A program made the translations under genes and the position numbers. The notes under the pieces are model-generated. The model searched no databases. It saw only the letters and a program-made list of their open reading frames with translations, and was not told the origin of the DNA. A stretch of DNA of 64,000 bases from Streptomyces pluripotens (GTDB taxonomy: Bacteria > Actinomycetota > Actinomycetes > Streptomycetales > Streptomycetaceae), in assembly GCF_000802245.2 (NCBI RefSeq), contig NZ_CP021080.1:2418001-2482000 (forward strand), written 5' to 3'. Positions 18,099-26,112 of the stretch are shown piece by piece (within the stretch, counting starts at the first letter, position 1; the number at the start of each line of letters is the position of its first letter).

Positions 18099-19916
18099 AT
18101 GTGCGGAATCGTCGGATACATCGGGAAGCGTGACGTCGCCCCCCTCCTCCTGGAGGGTCTGCAGCGGCTGGAGTACCGCGGCTACGACTCCGCGGGCATC
18201 GTCGTCACCTCCCCGAAGACGCCCGGCCTGAAGATGGTGAAGGCCAAGGGTCGGGTGCGCGACCTGGAGGCGAAGGTCCCGGCGCGGTTCAAGGGCACGA
18301 CCGGAATCGCCCACACCCGCTGGGCCACCCACGGCGCCCCCTCCGACCTGAACGCCCACCCCCACATGTCGGCCGACGACAAGGTCGCGGTCGTGCACAA
18401 CGGCATCATCGACAACGCCGCCGACCTGCGCCGCAAGCTCGAGGCGGACGGCGTCGAGTTCCTCTCCGACACCGACACCGAGGTCCTCACCCACCTCATC
18501 GCCCACTCCCAGGCGGACACCCTGGAGGAGAAGGTCCGCCACGCGGTCCGCCTGGTCGAGGGCACCTACGGCATCGCCGTCCTGCACGCCGACTTCCCGG
18601 ACCGGATCGTCGTCGCCCGCAACGGTTCCCCGGTCGTCCTCGGCATCGGCGAGAAGGAGATGTTCGTCGCCTCGGACATCGCCGCCCTGGTCACCCACAC
18701 CCGGCAGATAGTGACCCTCGACGACGGCGAGATGGCCACCCTGAAGGCCGACGACTTCCGCACCTACACCACCGAGGGCACCCGCACGACGGCCGAGCCC
18801 ACCACCGTGGAGTGGGAGGCCGAGTCGTATGACATGGGCGGCCACGACACCTACATGCACAAGGAGATCCACGAGCAGGTCGAGGCCGTGGACCGGGTAC
18901 TGCGCGGCCGCATCGACGACCGGTTCTCCACCGTGCACCTCGGCGGTCTCAACCTGGGTCCCCGGGAGGCCCGGCAGATCCGTCGGGTGAAGATCCTCGG
19001 CTGCGGTACCTCGTACCATGCGGGCCTGATCGGCGCCCAGATGATCGAGGAGCTGGCCCGTATCCCCGCCGACGCCGAGCCGGCCTCCGAGTTCCGCTAC
19101 CGCAACCCGGTCGTGGACCCCGACACCCTCTACGTCGCCGTCTCCCAGTCCGGTGAGACCTACGACGTGCTGGCCGCCGTGCAGGAACTGAAGCGCAAGG
19201 GCGCCCGCGTCCTCGGTGTGGTCAACGTGGTCGGATCCGCGATCGCCCGCGAGGCCGACGGCGGCATCTACGTGCACGCCGGCCCCGAGGTCTGCGTGGT
19301 GTCCACCAAGTGCTTCACCAACACCACGGTCGCCTTCGCCCTGCTCGCGCTCCACCTCGGCCGCACCCGCGACCTGTCCGTGCGCGACGGCAAGCGGATC
19401 ATCGAGGGCCTGCGCAAGCTGCCGGAGCAGATCACCGAGATCCTGCGACAGGAGGAGGAGATCAAGAAGCTGGCGGAGAGCTACGCCGACGCCCGCTCGA
19501 TGCTCTTCATCGGTCGCGTCCGGGGCTACCCGGTGGCCCGCGAGGCATCCCTGAAGCTGAAGGAGGTCTCCTACATCCATGCCGAGGCCTACCCCGCTTC
19601 CGAGCTGAAGCACGGTCCGCTGGCCCTCATCGAGCCGGCCCTGCCCACGGTCGCGATCGTCCCCGACGACGACCTGCTGGAGAAGAACCGCGCCGCCCTG
19701 GAGGAGATCAAGGCCCGCGCGGGCCAGATCCTCGCCGTGGCCCACCAGCACCAGGAGAAGGCCGACCAGACAGTCCTCGTCCCGAAGAACGAGGACGAGC
19801 TCGACCCCATCCTGATGGGCATCCCGCTGCAGCTCCTCGCCTACCACACGGCCAAGGCCCTCGGGCGGGACATCGACAAGCCGAGGAACCTCGCCAAGTC
19901 GGTGACGGTCGAGTAG
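18099..19916 (+). CDS. glmS: glutamine--fructose-6-phosphate aminotransferase
   Basis: The 605-residue GlmS begins MCGIVGYIG, with Cys2 as the N-terminal glutaminase nucleophile. The glutaminase half contains THTRWATHGAPS; the two C-terminal SIS sugar-isomerase domains include CGTSYHAGL, AVSQSGETYDVLAA and SYIHAEAYPASELKHGP. It makes glucosamine-6-phosphate, feeding peptidoglycan. GAGGGA precedes the ATG. A strong terminator follows. The conserved tail ends RDIDKPRNLAKSVTVE. Confidence 0.96.
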   Translation: MCGIVGYIGKRDVAPLLLEGLQRLEYRGYDSAGIVVTSPKTPGLKMVKAKGRVRDLEAKVPARFKGTTGIAHTRWATHGAPSDLNAHPHMSADDKVAVVHNGIIDNAADLRRKLEADGVEFLSDTDTEVLTHLIAHSQADTLEEKVRHAVRLVEGTYGIAVLHADFPDRIVVARNGSPVVLGIGEKEMFVASDIAALVTHTRQIVTLDDGEMATLKADDFRTYTTEGTRTTAEPTTVEWEAESYDMGGHDTYMHKEIHEQVEAVDRVLRGRIDDRFSTVHLGGLNLGPREARQIRRVKILGCGTSYHAGLIGAQMIEELARIPADAEPASEFRYRNPVVDPDTLYVAVSQSGETYDVLAAVQELKRKGARVLGVVNVVGSAIAREADGGIYVHAGPEVCVVSTKCFTNTTVAFALLALHLGRTRDLSVRDGKRIIEGLRKLPEQITEILRQEEEIKKLAESYADARSMLFIGRVRGYPVAREASLKLKEVSYIHAEAYPASELKHGPLALIEPALPTVAIVPDDDLLEKNRAALEEIKARAGQILAVAHQHQEKADQTVLVPKNEDELDPILMGIPLQLLAYHTAKALGRDIDKPRNLAKSVTVE

Positions 19917-19938
19917 CAAGCCGGCCGGAAGACAGAAC

Positions 19939-19974
19939 GGACCCCCACGTGTGCCACCCAACACGCGGGGGTCC
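19939..19974. terminator. terminator after glmS
   Basis: A 14-bp stem with one mismatch (GGACCCCCACGTGT / ACACGCGGGGGTCC) around a 8-base loop, 22 bp after the glmS stop and before the convergent membrane-protein gene. Confidence 0.85.
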
Positions 19975-19992
19975 CTTCCGTGCCGCTGCTCA

Positions 19993-20559
19993 TCAGCCGG
20001 TGGCCGTCACCCCCCGGCCTGCGGCACGCCGGGGAAGTTCCGTCGGCCAGTGCGCGAGCGCCGCCGTCGCCGCGTACCACGCCACCGCACCGGCGGCGAC
20101 GGCCACCCAGCCGCCGACCTTGCCCACGGCCGTGCTGTCGGCGAAGAGCCCCACGGCCAGCAGCAGCATGGCGAGGAACAGCAGGCCGTACATGGCCTGG
20201 CCGAGACTGTCGCCGCCGGCGAGGGTCAGCGTGAGCGCCACGAGGGCGAACAGCAGCAGGAAGAGGCCGGCCGAGTTGGCCGACATGCTACTGCCGGCCG
20301 AGACGGCCCAGGTGAACCACAGTGCGCCGAGAGCCGAGAAGGCCGTACCGGAGGCGCTGTCGCGGTCACGGAAGGCCAGCAGACCGGCCAGGAACAGGGC
20401 GACCCCGCCCACGTAGTGGGCGAGCGCGACGGCATTGGACGCCCTCACTCCGTCGATGACACCGGTCGTACCGAGGCCGAACGCCAACAGGGTGATGCCC
20501 AGGGCGAGTCGGCCCATGACGGTGGTGTTTCCGTTTCCCGCAGAGACGTCGTTGTCCAC
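19993..20559 (-). CDS. GPR1/FUN34/YaaH-type membrane protein
   Basis: The 188-residue protein has about six predicted membrane spans (for example LALGITLLAFGLGTTGVI, LAHYVGGVALFLAGLLAF, LFLLLFALVALTLTLAG, LLFLAMLLLAVGLFA). The layout and FTWAVSAGSSMSANSAGLFLL resemble Streptomyces YaaH-family proteins, linked elsewhere to acetate/succinate or ammonia export. The classical NPAPLGL motif of YaaH is not evident, so the substrate is open. The ATG at 20559 is followed by a short hydrophilic leader. Confidence 0.75.
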   Translation of the reverse strand: MDNDVSAGNGNTTVMGRLALGITLLAFGLGTTGVIDGVRASNAVALAHYVGGVALFLAGLLAFRDRDSASGTAFSALGALWFTWAVSAGSSMSANSAGLFLLLFALVALTLTLAGGDSLGQAMYGLLFLAMLLLAVGLFADSTAVGKVGGWVAVAAGAVAWYAATAALAHWPTELPRRAAGRGVTATG

Positions 20560-20685
20560 GGCGGGCTCCCTTCATGCATGTGCAGTTGCGCGGTGACCGG
20601 TATATGCCCTTCACAAGGACACAAACACCTCTTACGCGCGAGTAGATTGTCGCGTACACAAAGGAAGTTGACGCTGTGTGAGCGC

Positions 20686-21213
20686 CTACGGGATGACGAT
20701 GACCGGTCGCTGCGCCCGCTTGGCGAGTCGCCCCGCGACGGAGCCGAAGAGCCGACCGACGATGCCGTGCGTGGAACCGACGACGATCGCGTCGGCCTCG
20801 TACTCCCGCCCCACCTCTTCGAGTTCGTGGCAGATGTCGCCTCCCCGTTCGACCAGGATCCACGGCACCTCGGCCAGATAGTCCGCACAGGCCAGCTCCA
20901 GCCCGAGGACCTCGGTGCGGTGGTCCGGCACATCGACGAAGACGGGCGGCTCGCAGCCGGCCCACACGGTGGTGGGCAGCCGGTTGGCGACATGCACGAT
21001 GATCAGGCCGGAGTGCGAGCGGTGCGCCATGCCGATCGCGTAGGCGAGGGCCCGTTCACTGGAGGTGGAGCCGTCGAAGCCGACGACGACTCCGTGCTGG
21101 AAGGCGGGGTCGCAGCAAGGGCGTGACTCCTCCGCCGCCAGAGGATCGGCCGCCGTGGGATCGGCGACCGGCCGCTTGCGGTCCGCGGGTTCGAAGAATT
21201 CGTGACCGGCCAT
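20686..21213 (-). CDS. universal stress protein (UspA family)
   Basis: This 175-residue protein has one Usp domain: HGVVVGFDGSTSSERALAYAI at the start, VHVANRLP, and the ATP-loop region IVVGSTHGIVGRLFGSVAGRL near the end. The ATG at 21213 begins the conserved part after a hydrophilic leader of about 37 residues; the longer upstream frame lacks a ribosome site. Usp proteins bind ATP and modulate stress survival. It is monocistronic or read with the YaaH-type gene 126 bp downstream on the same strand. Confidence 0.85.
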   Translation of the reverse strand: MAGHEFFEPADRKRPVADPTAADPLAAEESRPCCDPAFQHGVVVGFDGSTSSERALAYAIGMAHRSHSGLIIVHVANRLPTTVWAGCEPPVFVDVPDHRTEVLGLELACADYLAEVPWILVERGGDICHELEEVGREYEADAIVVGSTHGIVGRLFGSVAGRLAKRAQRPVIVIP

Positions 21214-21523
21214 GGCTGTCTCGGCGTTGTGATCCTTTGGGTGGGACGACAGTATGCGCGGAGCTGTGTCCGGGAAACATCTTCCCAAGCCCATACCCCC
21301 AAGGGTACGGCGGCACGCCTCCTGAGCCCAGATACCGCGCACGCTCCGTGAGCGGCCCCCGACGTCCGCAGGGGTTCACCGGAGCATGCACGAGCAGCGC
21401 CCGTAACGCAATGCTCGCTGCCCCGTACAGCCGGTTTGCACGAGATTCACAGATGCGTGGCCGGTGACCGAGTCGTCGAACGGGCGTTGAACCCCCGTGA
21501 ACCACCGCCTCAGGGAGTACGAG
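21214..21523. other. divergent intergenic region, USP / small membrane protein
   Basis: No gene is supported. It should contain the promoters of the minus-strand stress-protein gene and the plus-strand small gene. I see no clear operator. Confidence 0.5.
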
Positions 21524-21793
21524 ATGCCCGGACCCCAATCCACCCGCGAACCGCACTCCACACCGGATTCCGTGAGCGACGTGATCCGTTGGGGCGTCTT
21601 CAGCTGCGTTCTCGTCCCCGTGGTCCTGGTCTGGTACGGAACTTCACTGGCCGGCGCGACGGGTACCGCGCTGGGGCTGGCCGCCGTCACGGCCGTCTGC
21701 CGGTTCCTGCTGCGCCGCTCCGAACGTTGCGCCGAACGTTGCGCCACGCAAAGAGGCGGACGTCACACCCAAGGCCGCCCACCGGTCGACTGA
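21524..21793 (+). CDS. small membrane protein of unknown function
   Basis: This 89-residue ORF has one or two membrane segments (WGVFSCVLVPVVLVWYG, ALGLAAVTAVCRFLL) and a basic tail. The ATG at 21524 is preferred over a GTG at 21497 because AGGGAG lies seven bases upstream. The tail contains a duplicated ERCA coded by a 12-bp tandem repeat. I do not recognise a family; its position just before adpA is conserved in my memory of Streptomyces chromosomes. Confidence 0.6.
   Translation: MPGPQSTREPHSTPDSVSDVIRWGVFSCVLVPVVLVWYGTSLAGATGTALGLAAVTAVCRFLLRRSERCAERCATQRGGRHTQGRPPVD
21721..21744 (+). repeat. 12-bp tandem duplication inside the small membrane-protein gene
   Basis: CGAACGTTGCGC occurs twice head-to-tail, in frame, giving a repeated ERCA peptide. 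Each unit contains the palindrome AACGTT. Confidence 0.85.
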
Positions 21794-22171
21794 CCGGTTT
21801 CCGCACCCCGGAACGCATCTTTTCAGCCAACTTCCCGATGTGGGTCTGAAGGGGTCCAGACCACCCTCCACCCCCCGTTCCACCTGCACGGAAAGGGTCT
21901 ACGGCGCGCTGCACACCCTACGCGGTTGAGCCACTACGACGAGGCGCACTTCCCTGCACGGCCCACGAGTGCAACGCTTCGTGATCGAATGCTTCACGCC
22001 AAGTTGTCATGTCGACAATGTGCCGCGTGTGGAACTGGTCACCGTCAGACCGCGGGAACCAGTAGATTCGATCTTGACTGTCTTACGGCGGGGGACTCGT
22101 GCAGGACCGAGGGGAAACGTGCAGGAGCGACACAACCGAGGAGCCGCGACCACCGAGGGGGGCTTAGCAGT
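21794..22171. other. long adpA upstream region
   Basis: No gene is seen in this 378-bp leader/promoter region. adpA in other Streptomyces has a long regulated upstream region. Visible items: a TAGATT and TTGACT pair around 22063-22079, and a direct repeat CGTGCAGGA at 22098-22106 and 22118-22126 (20-bp period). The ribosome site GAGGGGGG lies just before the ATG. Confidence 0.55.
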
Positions 22172-23404
22172 ATGAGCCACGACTCCACCGCCGCGCCGGA
22201 AGCCGCAGCCCGGAAACTCTCCGGGCGACGCCGCAAGGAGATCGTCGCGGTGCTGCTGTTCAGCGGCGGCCCGATCTTCGAGAGTTCCATTCCGCTGTCG
22301 GTGTTCGGCATCGACCGCCAGGACGCCGGAGTGCCGCGCTACCGCCTGCTGGTATGCGCCGGTGAGGAAGGCCCGCTGCGCACCACCGGGGGCCTGGAAC
22401 TCACCGCACCACACGGGTTGGAGGCGATCTCGCGCGCCGGGACGGTCGTCGTACCGGCCTGGCGCTCGATCACCTCGCCACCACCGGAGGAGGCGCTCGA
22501 CGCGCTGCGCCGGGCCCATGAAGAGGGTGCCCGCATCGTGGGGCTGTGCACGGGCGCGTTCGTGCTCGCGGCGGCCGGACTGCTGGACGGGCGCCCAGCG
22601 ACCACCCACTGGATGTACGCACCCACGCTGGCCAAGCGCTATCCGTCAGTGCACGTCGATCCGCGGGAGCTGTTCGTCGACGACGGCGACGTCCTGACGT
22701 CGGCCGGCACGGCCGCCGGCATCGACCTCTGTCTGCACATCGTGCGGACGGACCACGGCAACGAGGCGGCCGGCGCGCTCGCCCGGCGCCTGGTGGTCCC
22801 GCCGCGACGCAGCGGCGGGCAGGAGCGCTACCTCGACAGGTCTTTACCCGAGGAGATCGGCGCCGACCCGCTCGCCGAGGTCGTCGCCTGGGCGCTGGAA
22901 CACCTTCACGAGCAGTTCGACGTGGAGACCTTGGCGGCACGCGCCTACATGAGCCGCCGTACGTTCGACCGCCGGTTCCGCTCGCTGACCGGGAGCGCGC
23001 CGCTGCAGTGACTGATCACGCAACGGGTGCTGCAGGCGCAGCGGCTGCTGGAGACGTCGGACTACTCCGTGGACGAAGTGGCGGGCCGGTGCGGTTTCCG
23101 CTCCCCCGTCGCGCTGCGCGGGCACTTCCGCCGCCAGCTCGGCTCGTCCCCCGCCGCCTACCGGGCTGCCTACCGGGCCCGCCGACCCCAGGGCGACAAG
23201 TCAGTCGACCCGGAGACGCCGATGCCGACGTCCAGTCAGCAGGGCGGCCCGCCTCCGGGCCTGTCCGGTCCCGGGCCGATGGGTCCCGGGCCGATGGGTC
23301 CCGCGCCCACCGTCCTGCACCCGGACGGCGGAGTGCCGATGCAGAGCCGCCGCACGGCAGCCGGTGCGGTCAGCCTGCTGCCGGGTCCGCGCAGCGGCAG
23401 CTGA
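22172..23404 (+). pseudogene. adpA: adpA/bldH (AraC-type developmental regulator) interrupted by an in-frame TGA
   Basis: The 410-codon frame matches AdpA throughout: an N-terminal DJ-1/PfpI-like dimerisation domain (VLLFSGGPIFESSIPLSVFG, GLCTGAFVLAAAGLLDGRP) and a C-terminal AraC domain. Codon 280 (23009-23011) is TGA where AdpA orthologues, as I recall them, have TGG (Trp) in APLQWLITQRVL. The normal sequence resumes at once in the same frame, so a single G-to-A change explains it. The stop falls between the two helix-turn-helix motifs, leaving 279 residues without the second helix-turn-helix, so DNA binding should fail. Leu225 is encoded by TTA (22844-22846), the known bldA-dependent codon. 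The tail has GPGPMGP repeats. Natural mutation, a bald laboratory strain or a sequencing error are all possible. Confidence 0.9.
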
Positions 23405-23417
23405 GCGAGGAGTAACG

Positions 23418-23460
23418 GAGGGAGGAGGGGACGGAGTCGTACTCCGCCCCCTCCTCCCTC
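23418..23460. terminator. terminator between adpA and orn
   Basis: A 20-bp stem with a single A/C mismatch and loop CGT, rich in G on one arm and C on the other, 13 bases after the adpA stop. Confidence 0.85.
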
Positions 23461-23612
23461 TCCTGGCCTCGTCTCGACCTTCTCCCGGCCTTGCCTTGAC
23501 CGTCTCTCTGCCTTCTCCCGGGCGCTGTCTCTGCGTACATCCATGAACGCGCACCGACAGGGACGCCGCACACCCGGTCCCGCTCCCGGTGGCGCGCCGT
23601 AAGGTGAGACGC

Positions 23613-24215
23613 ATGAACGATCGCATGGTGTGGATCGACTGCGAGATGACCGGCCTCTCGCTGTCCGACGACGCGCTCATCGAAGTGGCCGCCCTCGTCA
23701 CCGACTCCGAACTGAACGTGCTCGGCAAGGGCGTGGACATCGTCATCCGCCCGCCGGAGCGAGCACTGGAGACGATGCCGGAAGTGGTGCGCCACATGCA
23801 CACCGCATCCGGACTGCTCGCCGAGTTGGAGAACGGCACGACGCTGGCCGACGCCGAGGAGCAGGTCCTCACCTACGTCCGGGAGCACGTCAAGGAGCCG
23901 GGCAAGGCTCCCCTGTGCGGCAACTCCGTGGGCACCGACCGCGGCTTCCTGCTGCGGGACATGCCGACCTTGGAGGACTACCTCCACTACCGGATCGTCG
24001 ACGTGTCCTCGATCAAGGAGCTGGCCCGCCGCTGGTATCCGCGGTCATATTTCAACAGCCCGGAGAAGAACGGCAACCACCGGGCCCTCGCGGACATCCG
24101 CGAGTCGATCGCCGAGCTCCGCTACTACCGCGAGGCCATCTTCGTCCCGCAGCCCGGTCCGGACTCCGATACCGCGAAGACGATCGCCGCCAAGCACGTC
24201 CTTCCCGCGCAGTAA
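23613..24215 (+). CDS. orn: oligoribonuclease
   Basis: The 200-residue DEDDh 3'-5' exonuclease shows MVWIDCEMTGL (Asp/Glu), the middle acidic residue in GNSVGTDRGFLLRDMP, and KNGNHRALADI with the catalytic His and last Asp. Orn degrades di- to pentaribonucleotides, including pGpG from c-di-GMP turnover, so it connects with cdgA in this window. The ATG at 23613 follows AAGGTGAG; an upstream GTG at 23589 is in frame but less likely. It follows adpA as in S. griseus and S. coelicolor. Confidence 0.95.
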   Translation: MNDRMVWIDCEMTGLSLSDDALIEVAALVTDSELNVLGKGVDIVIRPPERALETMPEVVRHMHTASGLLAELENGTTLADAEEQVLTYVREHVKEPGKAPLCGNSVGTDRGFLLRDMPTLEDYLHYRIVDVSSIKELARRWYPRSYFNSPEKNGNHRALADIRESIAELRYYREAIFVPQPGPDSDTAKTIAAKHVLPAQ

Positions 24216-24341
24216 ATTCCTGGGAGCGGCCTCTGGGTCCGCCCGGGGACCCGCGCGAAAACCTGTGCGCGAGCATCCCTTCGGACCCTGTAGACTTCTT
24301 CTCGGCCGGTCGGGGAAACCACCGAGTGAACCGTCGGTCAT

Positions 24342-24415
24342 GGTGGGTGTAGCTCAGCTGGTAGAGCACCTGGTTGTGGTCCAGGATGCCGCGGGTTCGA
24401 GTCCCGTCACTCACC
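24342..24415 (+). tRNA. tRNA-His (anticodon GTG)
   Basis: A full cloverleaf: acceptor GTGGGTG with CACTCAC, D-arm AGCTCAGCTGGTAGAGC, anticodon stem CCTGG/CCAGG with anticodon GTG at 24376-24378, T-loop TTCGAGT. G at 24342 faces C at 24415, giving the extra G-1 that marks tRNA-His. CCA is not encoded. Confidence 0.95.
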
Positions 24416-24744
24416 CTGGGTAATCAGCCGGTGACTCCGTCGCGAGACGGGGTCACCGGCTTTTCTCGTCCGCGGGATGCGGCTCTGACGCGACCGGCAC
24501 CACGATGGGGTGCCGCCCCTGAACCCCACCGGGACCGGCCCTGACCTCCCGCACGTCAAGGCGCTCGTCAGCGCCGCGCTCGCCGATCTGCAGACGCCTG
24601 TCCACACGGTCCCCGGTGCACGGCGACCGGCAGCCAAGGCCCGGGCAGCCCGGGAAGCCTCCCTCGAACAGCACTGGCCGACACCCGAACGGCTCGGGCC
24701 CCGGTCACCGAGGTCGAGCCCTTACCCCTCTCCGGCTGCGCCGC
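24416..24744. other. intergenic region between tRNA-His and cebR
   Basis: After the terminator at 24426-24464 there is about 280 bp without a supported gene. A plus-strand open stretch around 24530-24690 reads like protein (LPHVKALVSAALADLQTP), but it has no good start and runs antisense into cebR; it may be a decayed gene remnant. Confidence 0.4.
24426..24464 (+). terminator. rho-independent terminator of tRNA-His
   Basis: AGCCGGTGACTCCGTC pairs with GACGGGGTCACCGGCT around a short GCGA loop, one mismatch, followed by TTTT. Confidence 0.92.
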
Positions 24745-25800
24745 CTACGACGACGCCCGCACCACCAGCTCCGTCCGCAGGACCGCGTGCCGCCGATCCG
24801 GCCCCCGGGACACGGCCGGGCGGCGATCGGCGATCTCCGCGAGCAGCAAGCCGATCATCGCGCGGCCCATCTCCTCGATGGGCTGGCGGACGCTGGTGAG
24901 TGGCGGGTCCATGTGGCGGGCGATCACCGAGTCGTCGTAGCCGACCAGAGCCACGTCGTCCGGGATGCGGCGGCCTGTCTCGCGCAGCGCCTGACGTGCG
25001 CCGGCTGCCATCACGTCCGAGCCGGCGAAGACCGCGTCCAGGTCGGGACGGCGGTCGAGCAGGGCCGCCATTGCACGCCGACCACCCTCCTCGGTGAAGT
25101 CGCCCTGTTCCACGAGGAGTTCGTCCACCCTCCGGCCCGCATCACGCAGGGCGTCCCGGTAGCCGTCCAGGCGACGCTGAGCACCGTAGACGTCCAAGGG
25201 GCCGGTGATGTGCGCGATCCGGCGGCGGCCCCGGGAGAGCACATGCTCCACCGCGGAGCGGGCGCCGCCGTAGTTGTCGGAGTCCACCGAAGTGAGTGTC
25301 TCGGCGGCCGAGCGGGGACCACTGATCACGGCCGGGATCTCCAACTGCGCCAGGAGGTCGGGCAGCGGGTCGTCGGCGTGCACCGAGACCAGCAGGACGC
25401 CGTCGACCCGGTGGGCCGCGAGGTACTGGGCGAGCCGCTGCCGCTCCCGGTCGCTGCCGGCGAATATCAGCAGCAACTGCATCTCGGTGTCGGAGAGTTC
25501 GGCGCCGACACCGCGCAGCATGTCCGAGAAGTAGGGTTCCGCGAAGAAGCGGGTCTCCGGCTCGGGGACGACGAGGGCGATCGCGTCGGTGCGGTTGGCC
25601 GCGAGGGCACGGGCGGCGGTGTTGGGGACGTAGCCGAGTTCGGCGACCGCGGCCTCCACCGCGGCGCGCGTCGCCTGACTGACCCGGGGCGAACCATTGA
25701 TCACCCGTGAGACGGTGCCCCGGCCGACCCCGGCCCGGGCGGCGACCTCTTCGAGCGTGGGCCGCCCACCGCTCCGGCCCCGCGCTCCGTGGCTTGCCAT
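24745..25800 (-). CDS. cebR: cellobiose-responsive LacI-family repressor CebR
   Basis: At 351 residues, it carries an N-terminal LacI helix-turn-helix (TLEEVAARAGVGRGTVSRVI, hinge AARALAANRTDAIALVVP) and a sugar-binding core ending VGYDDSVIARHMDPPLTSVRQP. CebR represses cellobiose/cellotriose uptake and the beta-glucosidase and is released by cellobiose. The ATG at 25800 follows GGGAGG; an ATG nine codons earlier lacks such a site. It diverges from cebEFG, and its TGGGAGCGCTCCCA operators lie before cebE and at the bglC start. Confidence 0.95.
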   Translation of the reverse strand: MASHGARGRSGGRPTLEEVAARAGVGRGTVSRVINGSPRVSQATRAAVEAAVAELGYVPNTAARALAANRTDAIALVVPEPETRFFAEPYFSDMLRGVGAELSDTEMQLLLIFAGSDRERQRLAQYLAAHRVDGVLLVSVHADDPLPDLLAQLEIPAVISGPRSAAETLTSVDSDNYGGARSAVEHVLSRGRRRIAHITGPLDVYGAQRRLDGYRDALRDAGRRVDELLVEQGDFTEEGGRRAMAALLDRRPDLDAVFAGSDVMAAGARQALRETGRRIPDDVALVGYDDSVIARHMDPPLTSVRQPIEEMGRAMIGLLLAEIADRRPAVSRGPDRRHAVLRTELVVRASS

Positions 25801-26112
25801 CGGCTCCGCCTCCCTCAACACCGTCATCCCCGCTGGCTGGAATCTAACAGCCCTGGCCAGAGTGGCGAGTGGTACCGGACGTGCGGCCAGACCCGGTCAA
25901 CGCTCGGACAACTGAACGCACTCGACACTGTCCGATCCCTTGACACCCCGCCACTGACCGGAGACTCTTCAACGCATCACGTATGGGAGCGCTCCCACAC
26001 TACCTGGCACCTACACATCCCGCACGTTCCCCGCCCGAGCCGCAGCGAGTACGAACGGGCCCGATTCCATGCAGTTGGCCGGGGGCGGCACGTCAGGCAA
26101 CAGGAGGACGCA
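25801..26112. other. cebR/cebE divergent promoter region
   Basis: This 312-bp region contains no gene. It holds the two divergent promoters and a perfect CebR operator at 25984-25997. The ribosome site of cebE (AGGAGGA) is at its right end. Confidence 0.7.
25984..25997. promoter_or_regulatory. CebR operator upstream of cebEFG
   Basis: TGGGAGCGCTCCCA is a perfect 14-bp palindrome identical to the known CebR box, 116 bp before the cebE start codon. Confidence 0.93.

Noticed and set aside
22172..23404. Frameshift as cause of the adpA interruption
   Set aside because: The reading frame before and after the TGA is the same, and residues on both sides match AdpA, so a substitution and not an indel is responsible.
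24510..24740. Possible short plus-strand gene after tRNA-His
   Set aside because: A protein-like stretch exists, but there is no good start codon or ribosome site, and the frame runs into cebR on the other strand; described only as a possible remnant.
24616..25710. 364-codon plus-strand frame opposite cebR
   Set aside because: Antisense shadow of the well-supported LacI-family gene.
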